Of a stretch of DNA of 9,898 nucleotides, positions 1 through 8,081 are shown piece by piece. Origin of the DNA: Methylococcaceae bacterium NSM2-1. GTDB lineage: Bacteria > Pseudomonadota > Gammaproteobacteria > Methylococcales > Methylomonadaceae. The notes beneath the pieces are model-generated. The model made no database searches. It saw nothing but the letters and a program-made list of their open reading frames with translations, and was not told where the DNA came from. Position numbers and translations under genes: made by a program. The DNA is taken from positions 1-9,898 of the forward strand of contig NQJI01000134.1 in NCBI GenBank assembly GCA_002256705.1, in the 5' to 3' direction. Within the stretch, counting starts at the first letter, position 1. Each line of letters starts with the position of its first letter.

Positions 1-53
1 TCATCAAAAAACATTTTGATTAGAATTCCGTAAAACATGGAAATCGTAGGCAT
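1..53 (-). CDS. DUF4160 family protein, N-terminal fragment (cut by window edge)
   Basis: The minus strand opens an ATG at 53-51 and translates to MPTISMFYGILIKMFFD before the window ends, so only the first 17 codons are visible. This start closely resembles the usual opening of small DUF4160 proteins (MPTIS-F-GI-I-M-F), which are about 80-90 residues long. Members are often encoded beside a DUF2442 gene, and the pair has been suggested to be toxin-antitoxin-like; function is not established. A GGAAG stretch about 7 nt upstream of the ATG is a plausible ribosome binding site. The gene lies just after the DUF2971-type gene on the same strand. The call rests on family resemblance of a short segment only. 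Confidence 0.6.
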   Translation of the reverse strand, partial: MPTISMFYGILIKMFFD

Positions 54-142
54 TAGTATTCTTCCAAAGTCATCTTTTCAACCAGTAAGGCAGAATATGC
101 ATCGTGTACCATTTTTCAAACACCAACCCAAATTCAATTAAA

Positions 143-159
143 GGTACGCGAAGCGTACC
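143..159. repeat. Short palindromic repeat at the 3' end of the DUF2971-type gene
   Basis: GGTACGC (143-149) and GCGTACC (153-159) are perfect complements around a 3-nt GAA loop. Read on the minus strand, the flank GTAGG just before the hairpin supplies the TAG stop (162-160) of the upstream gene. The shape resembles dispersed REP-type palindromes common in such genomes. There is no T-run after it, so it is not a standard Rho-independent terminator. Whether it is repeated elsewhere in the genome cannot be judged from this window. Confidence 0.5.
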
Positions 160-707
160 CTACCCGGCTGCGCGTGTTACAACAATTCGGATTTCTTTTT
201 CGAAAGTGTACGCTTGGTGCTTAAGTCCAAATAAGCTATCATCAAGCGCATAAACACCGTTGGGTAATTTTCCTGCGTGGTTAATGTACCTCACTTTTTT
301 AATATCTACCCTTCCGAATTTTCCCCAACTTGGTGCAACAAATGTCAAACATTCAATGGAGGTTGTAATCGCGACAGACTCATTGCTACGTCCATATAAC
401 TTCCAAAGGGCCATGTTATCTTTGCACCATGGGTCCAACAGCTTAAATAGGTATTTTCTTTATTGCTACTTTCCCACTTTGTAGGACCACCATGTCGACC
501 AATAAAATCAGGCAATTTTCGGAGGTGTCGACGGAACGACTCTGGAAAAGTACCTTCTAAGGGATCATCAAAACATGAAGCCTGTCCAAGAAATAATTCA
601 CCTGTTCGCAAAAAATCGACAAACTTTGGGAGATCAAGATACCGTCTTAAAATCAAACTCCCTTTCAGTTCGGGGTCGATGTAAGCAATTAGATCTATGT
701 CTGACAT
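160..707 (-). pseudogene. DUF2971-type protein, frameshifted and probably C-terminally truncated
   Basis: Two overlapping frames make one protein. The first (707-345) starts MSDIDLIAYID and runs to YLSCWTHGAK; the second supplies DNMALWKLYGRSNESVAI and ends EKEIRIVVTRAAG at 160. Adding one A to the AAA run at 423-421 joins them as SCWTHGAKDNMALWKLYG, giving about 183 residues. The visible signatures fit DUF2971: an early F-DP (CFDDPLEG, about residues 45-52), a central SCW...MALWKLYG...SVAI block, and a late Y-FEKEIRIV block. Relatives usually continue for some tens of residues past that block, but here a TAG next to a palindrome (143-159) ends it. The same frame stays open for 29 more codons to a TGA at 72-70, as if a repeat had entered the gene. 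DUF2971 proteins have no firm function; some sit near phage-defence genes. I infer either a decaying accessory gene or a sequencing error plus a real truncation. Confidence 0.6.
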
Positions 708-799
708 TCTGCATCACTTGTTGACATACAAATTTCAAATCCCATCCATTCAATAATCTCGGCCGTAAAAGCAAAGATCACCTAATTGTTAGTGCATAA

Positions 800-826
800 G
801 TTGGGTTAGCGATAGCGTAACCCAAC
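800..826. repeat. REP-like palindrome, first of an inverted pair
   Basis: GTTGGGTTA (800-808) pairs perfectly with TAACCCAAC (818-826) around a 9-nt centre, GCGATAGCG. The asymmetric centre gives the element a direction. It is the reverse complement, with small differences, of the element at 844-872, and both are preceded by ATAA. An inverted pair of this kind is the layout of bacterial interspersed mosaic elements made of two REPs. Such elements are spread by REP-associated tyrosine transposases, but none is in this window. Confidence 0.65.
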
Positions 827-843
827 ATTTGCCAATTCGATAA

Positions 844-872
844 GTTGGGTTACGGCTATCGCCTAACCCAAC
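844..872. repeat. REP-like palindrome, second of an inverted pair, abutting a gene end
   Basis: GTTGGGTTA (844-852) pairs with TAACCCAAC (864-872), with an inner GGC/GCC stem (854-856 with 861-863) and a TATC loop. The centre carries GCTATCG where the first copy has CGATAGC, so the two copies face opposite ways, 17 nt apart. The flank CCTACG next to it holds the TAG stop (875-873) of the large flavoprotein gene. It could act as an mRNA-stabilising 3' hairpin for that gene; that role is inference from position. Confidence 0.65.
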
Positions 873-3800
873 CTACGCAACTTCTCCCGACTTCTGCTTC
901 ATCAGCAAATAATCCAGCCAAAGATTGGATAATTTTTCCTGAACCGTATTTTGCCGCAAGCGCGCATTCAGATGCGGGAAATCCACTTTATCCAAATCCT
1001 GGTCCTGGTTGTTGCAGGAATAAACAAAGTATTCCTTGCCCGTATCCGCATCGACATGTTTGCACATACACTGGGCACAGATGCCTTTCATCATGCACTG
1101 CATCGGCGAGTTGATGGAGCCGATCGCGTGTTGTACTTTGGTCAGATATGGCTTCAGGACATTGAATCGCGCCTCCTTGACCGCCGCCATCATGCGGTCT
1201 GAACCGATGACGATGAGATGATCAACATCCGCGAGCGGAATGGGTTGGTCACCTAACTCACCGTTTGCGTAAGCGAGCATGCACTCCAGGATGTTGCCGA
1301 CAAAGGTTTTATCCTGCGGGCGAGTAGGCTGAATGGCGACCACATCCGGGCCTTTATCGACCGACCAGATGATAATATCCGATGCGGCTTCAATATCTTC
1401 AACTTTGAATAAATCTTGCTTGTATTTATACCCCGCAAAATAAATCACGCGGTTACCGGCAGCACGCAGTGCTTTTCCGATGGAGAACAGTACCGCATTG
1501 CCCAAGCCGCCACCGAGCAGCAGCACGGTTTGGGAATTTCGGTCGGTGCGCCGGTTACACCCATGATGACCAGAGGGTCGCCGACTTTCCAGGTCGCACA
1601 AAGTCGCGAAGATGAGCCCATTTCCAATGCAATCAGGGAAATCGTGCCTTTTTCTTTATCCACTTCGGCGCCTGTCAACGCTAATCCTTCAGCAACTAAC
1701 ACGGTACCTTCAACAGTTGGCGAAAGAGCTTCATAGTTCTGCACACGATAAAATTGCCCAGGATGGAATTTTTCAGCTTGCATCGGCGCTTTAACAACCA
1801 CTTCGATAATCGTTGGTGTCAGCCGGTTGATGGCGACGATAGTGGCGATAAAAGCGGCATCCAGGCGAGCAAACAAAGCTTTCAATGCGGCATCCCGTTC
1901 CGGCTGTTGCGCGGGATTCAAATTAGCCAATTCTTGCTCAAATAATTTAACCACATACGGGTAGCCATTTTTCGCGCTTGCCATGGCTTTTACGACATTA
2001 CCGGCATAGACAGGATGGTTATCGCCGTAAAAACTGATAAATTTGCCGTCTTTTTGATAGGACGTGAGCGGAGCCGGTTTACCCAGTTTGGGGAAAGCTT
2101 CATCAGCCATAGGCACTAATTCGACTGCGTCGTTTGTCCATTCGGGTTCATAGCGTTGAAAAAACCATTTATCCATGACAAACGTGTCGGGGTATTCGCT
2201 TTGATAAATCGTATTGGGCGAGGTGCCCGCCGCAATATACAAACTGCGCAACGGCACTTTAATGACTTGCCCGGAACTTTTCCAACGCCCGTTTTCCAAC
2301 ACCAGCTTTTCAAACTCCACGGCGTTTAAATGTCCGTATTCATCCGCATCTGCACCGAGTGGACTCATGCCTTCCGCCAAGGCGATGCCTTCTTCCAACG
2401 CCTCGTTAATTTCTTCGTGGTTTTGGCGATACGCGGGGGCATCTTTCATGCCTTTGCGGTAGAACAGCGTCACGCCACCCCACGATTCCACCAAGGGTTG
2501 AAAATGCGGCTGTTCGCCAGCGGCTTCGGCGCGTTGGCGTTCTGCATGTATGGCTTTGCCGTGCTCCAAAAATTCATCCAGAATAATCGTTTCTTCCTTA
2601 TCGTAACGGTTACGGACGGTCTGCTCGCCATAAACATTGACCAGCGTTTCATAGCGATGCAGAATTTTTTCAACTTGCGCAGGATAATACGCCATCAATT
2701 CGGTTGCGGTATCGATAGCCGTCAAACCGCCGCCGATAACACCCGCAGGCAAACGCACTTGCAAATTCGCCATTGAAGACGACTTGGCCGCGCCAGTCAA
2801 TTGCAGCGCCATCAGAAAATCCGAGGCTTTGCGTATGCCGCGCATCAGATTGTTTTTCAGGTCAATAACGGTTGGCTTACCCGCACCCGACGCGATACAA
2901 ATATGGTCAAAGCCCATCTTCCATGCATCTTCAATGGTGATCGTGCCGCCAAAACGAATGCCGCCATAGGCGCGAAATGCTTCACGCCGTTGCAGCGTCA
3001 GATAGATAACTTTAAGAAAGTTTTTGTCCCAGCGCACGGTAATTCCATATTCAGCCACACCGCCGAAACCTGCCAGAATACGTTTATCCAGATCTTCGTA
3101 GAGGTCTTTAAAATCGACAATCGGCATCGGCAGATTTTCGCTATTACCGGTCAATTCTACAGGCAGAGGCTCCAGTTTTAATCCATCAATACCCGCAACA
3201 CCAAAGCCTTCATTCAATAAATAATGGCTCATGGTATAACCCGCAGGGCCCAAACCTACAACCAGCGCATTTTTACCGTTGTAAGGCAGCATATAAGGAC
3301 GCTTGGCGTTTAACGGATTCCAACGAGTCAATAAACTGTATATTTCAAAACCGTAAGGCATGAACAACACATCGGTCAGCACATTAGTTTCAATCTGCGG
3401 AATGTTGACAGGATCAGTTTTTTGATAAATACAACCTTTCATGCACTCATTACAAATACGATGCCCGGTCCCCGGACACATCGGATTGTCGATGATGATA
3501 ATCGCCAACGCGCCAATATTGTCTCCATTGCGCTTGACCAGGTGCATTTCCGAGATTTTTTCATCCAGCGGACAGCCGATAGTCGTCACACCCAGCGGGT
3601 CAACTTTAAACGTATTGGTTTTCTTGTTACGCATGCCTTTGGAACACGAATCGGTATCGCGTTCGTGGCAATAGATGCAATGATTAACTTCTGATAACAC
3701 CTGCCGTTGATTAAAACGCGGGTCGGTCAATTTAAAGCCATCACGGCGGCGGCGATGTTCCTGCTCGCCCATCCAGGCGGTGAATTCGCCACGGTCTACG

Positions 3801-4576
3801 GTGTCGTGTTCAACCAGATTATCAAAATCACGTTTTCCGGGTAATTTGAAACTCAGCCAGTCGGCAACCACATCGTTATCTTGTTGGGCGATAAAGCTCC
3901 AGCGTTGCACTACGTCCATCAAGCCGCTTATAAATTCGGCGGCATCCGGTGCATTGATAATTTCGCTGAATTCAGTCGCCGCCAGTTCATGCGCGGCAAG
4001 TTTAGTGCGTAATGCAGAGACTTGCTCATCCGCATTTTCGTAGTCACTGTCTTTGCCTTTGGCAATCAGCTTGTAATGGCCAGACAATAGTCCAATAGTA
4101 GCGCCGACGCGCGCAACGCGGTGCTCAGGGTCATCGTCCTGATTGGCTTCGGGGAAACCTGCCTCAATCAGCAAATCAAAACGATTCAGGATGGAAGGAA
4201 TATTCCAGTCACCGGTATCCTGGCCTTTAAAGACCACTGCCAGCTTTTCCACCACTTCATTCTTATAATCAAAAATCGTATTGATTTCATCCTTGATTTT
4301 GACACTTTGCGCTTGATGCTGCTCAGACACATTGAACAGCTTTGCCACAAACTGCCCAACATAAGGCCCCATGTTCACCAGCAAATCAGAAATCTCCTCC
4401 GGTTTCAGTCCATCACCCTGGCTTTGCCGATAAGCGGCAAATTTATCAAAAAGCTCGACATCGTGGTGCTTAACCGACGCATCAAACACATCCAGCAAAT
4501 CTTTTAGACGTGCGGCATTGTATAAATCGGCGTAAGTAAAACCGGGAATTCCAAGGGCAAGGTTATTTTGTTCCAT
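873..4576 (-). pseudogene. Large NfnB/GltD-like plus NfnA/PyrK-like fused flavoprotein oxidoreductase, split by one frameshift
   Basis: Start ATG 4576-4574 gives MEQNNLALGIPGF. The first frame runs to residue 1016 (near 1530), then goes out of frame and stops at 1445. The rest, starting TVLLLGGGLGNAVLF, is in another frame and ends at 873. One extra A in the AAA run at 1531-1529 restores IPKTVLLLGGG and a protein of about 1234 residues. Layout: residues 1-290 unidentified and helix-rich; two cysteine sets of GltD type (C300, C303, C311, C335 and C367, C375, C378, C382), expected to hold Fe-S clusters; FAD-site VVGLGPAG at 439-446; NAD(P)-site GVIGGG at 612-617; closing GDN...VVKAMASAKNG near 851-870; then a ferredoxin-reductase-like FAD domain from about 905 (HPGQFYR at 938-944), a nucleotide-binding LLLGGGLGNA, and a late cysteine group (CMMKGICAQC plus C about 18 residues on), probably [2Fe-2S]. 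The order resembles NfnB and NfnA joined in one chain. A cytosolic electron-transfer role is inferred; partners are unknown. Confidence 0.72.
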
Positions 4577-4712
4577 AATGCTTATGTTTGATTAGCTCAC
4601 GTCTGTGCAAACAGGTCACTAAGAAGCAGGACTGTTTGTACTGATAGGGTTACTGAAAGGTAGTTATTTAACAGAACATTGTAAGTAAATATGACTTTTT
4701 TTGCCACAGATA

Positions 4713-4728
4713 ATGTTGCTAGCAACAT
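4713..4728. promoter_or_regulatory. Perfect 16-bp palindrome, possible operator
   Basis: ATGTTGCTAGCAACAT is a perfect inverted repeat with no spacer, 137 nt upstream of the flavoprotein start codon. A related half-site, CGTTGCAA, follows at 4729-4736. Perfect, loop-free symmetry of this length suits a dimeric DNA-binding regulator better than an RNA hairpin. No regulator gene is nearby, so the identity of any binder is unknown. Confidence 0.45.
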
Positions 4729-4844
4729 CGTTGCAAGGATGTGTTGTTCTTACTGTCTTGGGGGAATTCTATTGTGGGTATTGCATTCCGTGCGGGATGA
4801 AGCGTGGAGATAAGGAAAACGCCCCGGATACAGAAAGCAGCGGG

Positions 4845-4878
4845 TTCCAAGATCGGATTCCCGATCTAAAACTTGGAA
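4845..4878. repeat. Nested imperfect hairpin
   Basis: An outer stem TTCCAAG/CTTGGAA (4845-4851 with 4872-4878) encloses an inner stem ATCGG/CCGAT (4852-4856 with 4861-4865), an ATTC loop and an unpaired CTAAAA on one side. It sits 4 nt from the terminator-like stem at 4883-4908. It may be a dispersed repeat or part of the ftsZ transcript end. Nothing in the window shows a second copy. Confidence 0.45.
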
Positions 4879-4882
4879 ACAA

Positions 4883-4908
4883 CGTGACGGGGTAAATATC
4901 CCGTCACG
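4883..4908 (-). terminator. Terminator-like stem-loop after ftsZ
   Basis: CGTGACGGG (4883-4891) pairs perfectly over 9 bp with CCCGTCACG (4900-4908) around an 8-nt loop. On the minus strand the stem is followed by TTGTTT, a short U-rich tract, 19 nt past the ftsZ stop. The position and strong GC stem suit the end of the dcw transcript. The U-tract is imperfect, so strength is uncertain. Confidence 0.6.
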
Positions 4909-4927
4909 CTTGAATCTTGTATCTAAA

Positions 4928-6019
4928 CTAATCCGCCTGCCGTCTTAAAAAAGCCGGAATATCCAGATAATCCAAATCTATCTCTTTTTTACTTTGAGCG
5001 CCAAAACGTGTTTCCCTGTTTTCCTTCTGACCACCCTGACGCATGACCGTTGGCTTATCCAATTCATCATAATTGGCGTTACTTGTAGTCGGTTTCTGCA
5101 TCATTTTAACCGGTGCTTTAACGGCCACAGGAGGCGCGCCCATACCGGTAGCTACAACGGTGACTTTAATTTCATCACCCAAGGTCGGATCAATAGCCAT
5201 GCCGATTTTGATAATGGCATCTTCTGAAGCGAACTCGTGAACTATATTACCAACTTCATTAAATTCGGCAACACCCATATCAGCGGCAGAAATATTAACC
5301 AGAATACCGCGTGCGCCTTGCAGATTGATGTCCTCAAGCAACGGACAAGCAATTGCTTTTTCAGCTGCTTCCCGTGCACGATGTTAATCGACGTTAATCA
5401 TGCCAGGATGAACAATAAGCTCGGTAATACCCTGCACAGCATCCAGCAACACATCATTAGCCGCTTTAAATGCATTCATCAAGGACACATTATTACCCAG
5501 CACTGGCAATAATTTCTGATTAGGAATAGTGATCAATGAATCCACGAATTTTTCAAGCTCTATAATGCCCTGCTCTGCAACAGCCTGCTTCTTTTTACCT
5601 TCAAACAGAAAGGGTTTAGTCACTACAGCGACAGTCAAGATACCCATTTCTTTTGCAATTTGCGCAATAACAGGAATCGCTCCAGTCCCCGTCCCTCCGC
5701 CCATGCCAGCAGTCAGGAAAACCATGTCTGCGCCTTGTAAAACTTCCTTAATGCGTTCTTTGTTTTCTTCAGCGGCATGTTTGCCAATTTCCGGATTTGT
5801 ACCCGCACCCAAACCTTTTGTTAATTCGATGCCTAGCTGGATTATTGTATCAACATTTAATTTTCTCAATGCCTGAGCATCGGTATTTGCACAGATAAAC
5901 TCAACCCCTTCAATATGGCAGCCAACCATATGATTAACTGCATTGCCACCACCCCCGCCTACACCAATAACCTTGATGACGGCGGTTTCACTATACGTAT
6001 CCACCAATTCATATTTCAT
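4928..6019 (-). pseudogene. ftsZ: Cell division protein FtsZ, interrupted by an in-frame deletion and stop
   Basis: FtsZ is the tubulin-like GTPase that forms the division ring. ATG 6019-6017 follows a good ribosome binding site (AAGGGG, 8 nt upstream). The N-terminal 211 residues carry the nucleotide-binding [10 protein letters not shown] and the tubulin signature GGGTGTG (107-113). The frame stops with TAA (5386-5384) right after PGMINVD. The next codons, in the same frame, read HRAREAAEKAIACPLLEDIN and continue to the conserved C-terminal tail DYLDIPAFLRRQAD at 4928. Against E. coli FtsZ, the 25 residues between NVD and RA (beginning FADVRTVMSEMG) are replaced by two codons, a net loss of about 69 nt. 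This removes the second T7-loop aspartate and the start of the following helix, needed for GTP hydrolysis. With them restored the length would be about 386 residues, normal for the family. A single-copy loss should be lethal, so assembly error or another ftsZ copy is likely. Confidence 0.88.
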
Positions 6020-6052
6020 TTTCGCTGCCCCTTAAATAAACAATACACACTA

Positions 6053-7279
6053 TTAAAAATTACCCTGAAACCAGTTTTTCATTTTCGAAAACCAACCTAA
6101 ACCATCAGAATCAATGCTTCTGCCCAAGCTCTGATGGTCTTTTCCATACATTAACAAGCCGACTCCTGTAGAGTGAATGGGATTTCTCACCACCTCGGTT
6201 AACCCCGAAACATTTTGTGGCCCACCCATACGTACCGGCATGTGGAAAATTTCCTCTGCCAGCTCAATTAACCCCATTACTTTTGAACTACCACCTGTCA
6301 ATACGACCCCGGCTGCTATTAATTCTTCATTGCCACTGCGTCTGAGTTCCGACTGTACCAGCAGCATCAATTCTTCATAACGCGGCTCTATAATTTCGGC
6401 CAAATTTTGCATTGAAATCTTGCGCGGCGCTCTATCACCAATGCTTGGCACTTCAATAGCACCATCAACATTCGCCAATTGCGTTAACGCACAGGCATAT
6501 TTTCGTTTGATCTCTTCTGCGTTTATCGTTGGTGTGCGCAAGGCGACAGCGATATCGTTAGTCACCTGATCTCCGGCTATGGGTATAACTGCTGTATGCT
6601 TGATTGCACCATCGACGAAAATGGCAATATCCGTTGTCCCTCCGCCAATATCAATTAAACAAACACCTAACTCCTTTTCATCTTCTGTGAGTACAGAGTT
6701 ACAGGATGCCAATTGCTCAAGTACTATATCCTCAACCTCTAACCCGCAGCGGCGGATACATTTGATAATATTCTGGGACGCGCTAACGCTGCCGGTGACC
6801 ATGTGTACTTTGGCTTCCAGGCGAATACCTGACATCCCGATAGGCTCTTTAATCCCATCCTGAAGATCAATTACAAACTCCTGTGGCAAAATATGTAAAA
6901 TTTTCTGGTCAGCGGGAATGGCGACCGCGCGCGCGGAATCAATAACTCTGTCTATATCATACTGAGTCACTTCCTTATCCTTGATTGCCACAATGCCATG
7001 TGAATTAAGGCTTCTAATATGACTGCCCGCAATACCTGCAAAAACTGACTTAATCTGACAACCCGCCATCAATTCAGCTTCTTCAATTGCCTTCTGTATG
7101 GATTGAACAGTCGATTCCAGATTAACTACAACGCCTTTTTTAAGGCCGCGCGATGGCGTAGTACCTATACCTATTATCTCTATATTGCCATCACTGGTGA
7201 GCTCACCAACAATAGCCGCGACCTTTGACGTACCAATGTCCAGTCCGACTATTAAATTACGCTCTGTTTTTTTTGCCAT
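6053..7279 (-). CDS. ftsA: Cell division protein FtsA
   Basis: FtsA is an actin-fold protein that tethers FtsZ to the inner face of the membrane and recruits later divisome proteins. I chose the ATG at 7279-7277 (MAKKTERNLIVGLDIG), giving 408 residues. An in-frame ATG at 7390 would add 37 residues unlike the family and would overlap ftsQ. Visible ATP-site motifs are DIGTSKV (14-20), DIGGGTTDIAIF (210-221) and TGGSSKV (328-334). The SHS2/1C region follows the first motif, around residues 85-165. The last 15 residues, LGWFSKMKNWFQGNF, form the amphipathic membrane-targeting helix. It starts 19 nt after the ftsQ stop and ends 33 nt before ftsZ, so it is probably cotranscribed with both. No defect is seen. 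Confidence 0.96.
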   Translation of the reverse strand: MAKKTERNLIVGLDIGTSKVAAIVGELTSDGNIEIIGIGTTPSRGLKKGVVVNLESTVQSIQKAIEEAELMAGCQIKSVFAGIAGSHIRSLNSHGIVAIKDKEVTQYDIDRVIDSARAVAIPADQKILHILPQEFVIDLQDGIKEPIGMSGIRLEAKVHMVTGSVSASQNIIKCIRRCGLEVEDIVLEQLASCNSVLTEDEKELGVCLIDIGGGTTDIAIFVDGAIKHTAVIPIAGDQVTNDIAVALRTPTINAEEIKRKYACALTQLANVDGAIEVPSIGDRAPRKISMQNLAEIIEPRYEELMLLVQSELRRSGNEELIAAGVVLTGGSSKVMGLIELAEEIFHMPVRMGGPQNVSGLTEVVRNPIHSTGVGLLMYGKDHQSLGRSIDSDGLGWFSKMKNWFQGNF

Positions 7280-7298
7280 TTTATCTACTCTGTATCGC

Positions 7299-8081
7299 CT
7301 ATCGTGTGCTTGTATGTTCATTATTGGGGTTTGCAATGGCATTCCAATCAATCTCAGCGGTTTCAGGCTTCCATGAAACTGCATATCCATTGGGATATCT
7401 CAAATCAACTACTGCCATTGCATCAACCTGCTCTTGTTTTAACACTGCCAACGTTTTTAAAAAACGCTGTAATTTTTTTAATTGCTCATTGCGCCCCAAC
7501 AATATTTCCAGGCCAGTCGCCAACTTGATCTTCCATGCCCACCGGTCATTGACACTAAACTCCGCCAATTCCATGGACCGATCCGCCAGGGCTGTTTTAA
7601 TACCCTTCATTATTTCCAGCACTTTTACTTGTTGTAGCTCAGGTCCTGTCACTACAGTCAAGTTCTGAAACTGTTCTATATTCTTTGGAGTAAATATCAC
7701 GCCCCGCTCGGTAATCAGGCTGCTTTCCCCCCAACGCGCGTATGGCTTTTTCTCGCGTACTTTTATGTCAATCGCATCAGGCCATATGCGTTTTACCGTC
7801 ACCGTATCTACCCATGGCAATGTCGAAACAGCTGAGTGTATCGCCTGCATGTCCGCATCAAAAAAACCGGTCATCACCAATGGCTGTAAAATGGTCTTTA
7901 TCTCGTTTTTACTGAGGTATTGAAAAACTCCTTCAGTTCTTACATATTTAACGGGTAAAGACGCGCTTTTAATAGGTAACGGCCGAATGTGCCCCTTCGT
8001 TACTGCTTCATACCCAACTATTCCAACCAGACCCGTTAACAGCAATCCGATCACCAAAGTTTTAGTGCCTACATTGCTCAT
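7299..8081 (-). CDS. ftsQ: Cell division protein FtsQ
   Basis: FtsQ is a single-pass inner-membrane divisome protein that works with FtsB and FtsL. The 260-residue product has a short cytoplasmic tail, one membrane helix (about residues 8-25, TLVIGLLLTGLVGIVGYEA) and a periplasmic POTRA domain (about 45-115, with YLSKNEIKTIL and LPWVDTVTVKRIWPDAIDIKV). The FtsQ beta domain then follows with the typical PYARWG...LITERGVIF. Its cytoplasmic tail is only about 7 residues, shorter than the roughly 24 of E. coli FtsQ. The start overlaps the ddl stop by one base (TAATG, 8083-8079), with AGGG just upstream inside ddl, which suggests translational coupling. Similarity is spread thin, as is usual for FtsQ, but position between ddl and ftsA makes the call firm. 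Confidence 0.94.
   Translation of the reverse strand: MSNVGTKTLVIGLLLTGLVGIVGYEAVTKGHIRPLPIKSASLPVKYVRTEGVFQYLSKNEIKTILQPLVMTGFFDADMQAIHSAVSTLPWVDTVTVKRIWPDAIDIKVREKKPYARWGESSLITERGVIFTPKNIEQFQNLTVVTGPELQQVKVLEIMKGIKTALADRSMELAEFSVNDRWAWKIKLATGLEILLGRNEQLKKLQRFLKTLAVLKQEQVDAMAVVDLRYPNGYAVSWKPETAEIDWNAIANPNNEHTSTR

Larger units (their letters stand above)
4577..4927. other. Intergenic region between ftsZ and the flavoprotein gene
   Basis: This 351-nt gap has no convincing gene. An open frame at 4701-4895 on the plus strand has no family resemblance and runs through two hairpins, so I treat it as chance. The region holds three structured sites listed separately: a 16-bp palindrome, a nested hairpin and a terminator-like stem-loop. 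The promoter of the flavoprotein gene should lie here, reading leftwards. I see no clear -35/-10 pair; TTGCAA at about 4735-4730 followed 18 nt later by TATCTG is a weak candidate that would place the palindrome in its spacer. Confidence 0.6.

Noticed and set aside
800..872. CRISPR array
   Set aside because: Only two palindromic units in opposite orientation with a 17-nt gap; no regular spacers and no cas gene.
2330..2776. Plus-strand open frame of 148 codons opposite the flavoprotein gene
   Set aside because: It mirrors a well-supported gene on the other strand, with no recognisable motifs, so it is a shadow frame.
4729..4736. TTGCAA...TATCTG as a sigma-70 promoter of the flavoprotein gene
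   Set aside because: The -10 match is poor and the spacing uncertain, so it is mentioned but not listed as a promoter.
4701..4895. Plus-strand open frame of 64 codons in the intergenic gap
   Set aside because: No family resemblance, no clear ribosome binding site, and it runs across the nested hairpin and the terminator stem.
5381..5392. Programmed stop readthrough or recoding in ftsZ
   Set aside because: Readthrough would still lack the T7-loop aspartate, so the product could not be a working FtsZ.
7280..7390. Longer FtsA start, 37 codons upstream
   Set aside because: The extra residues overlap ftsQ and do not look like FtsA; MAKKTERNLIVGLDIG is the usual beginning.
7225..7668. Plus-strand open frame of 147 codons opposite ftsA/ftsQ
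   Set aside because: Antisense to two clear genes and without family features.
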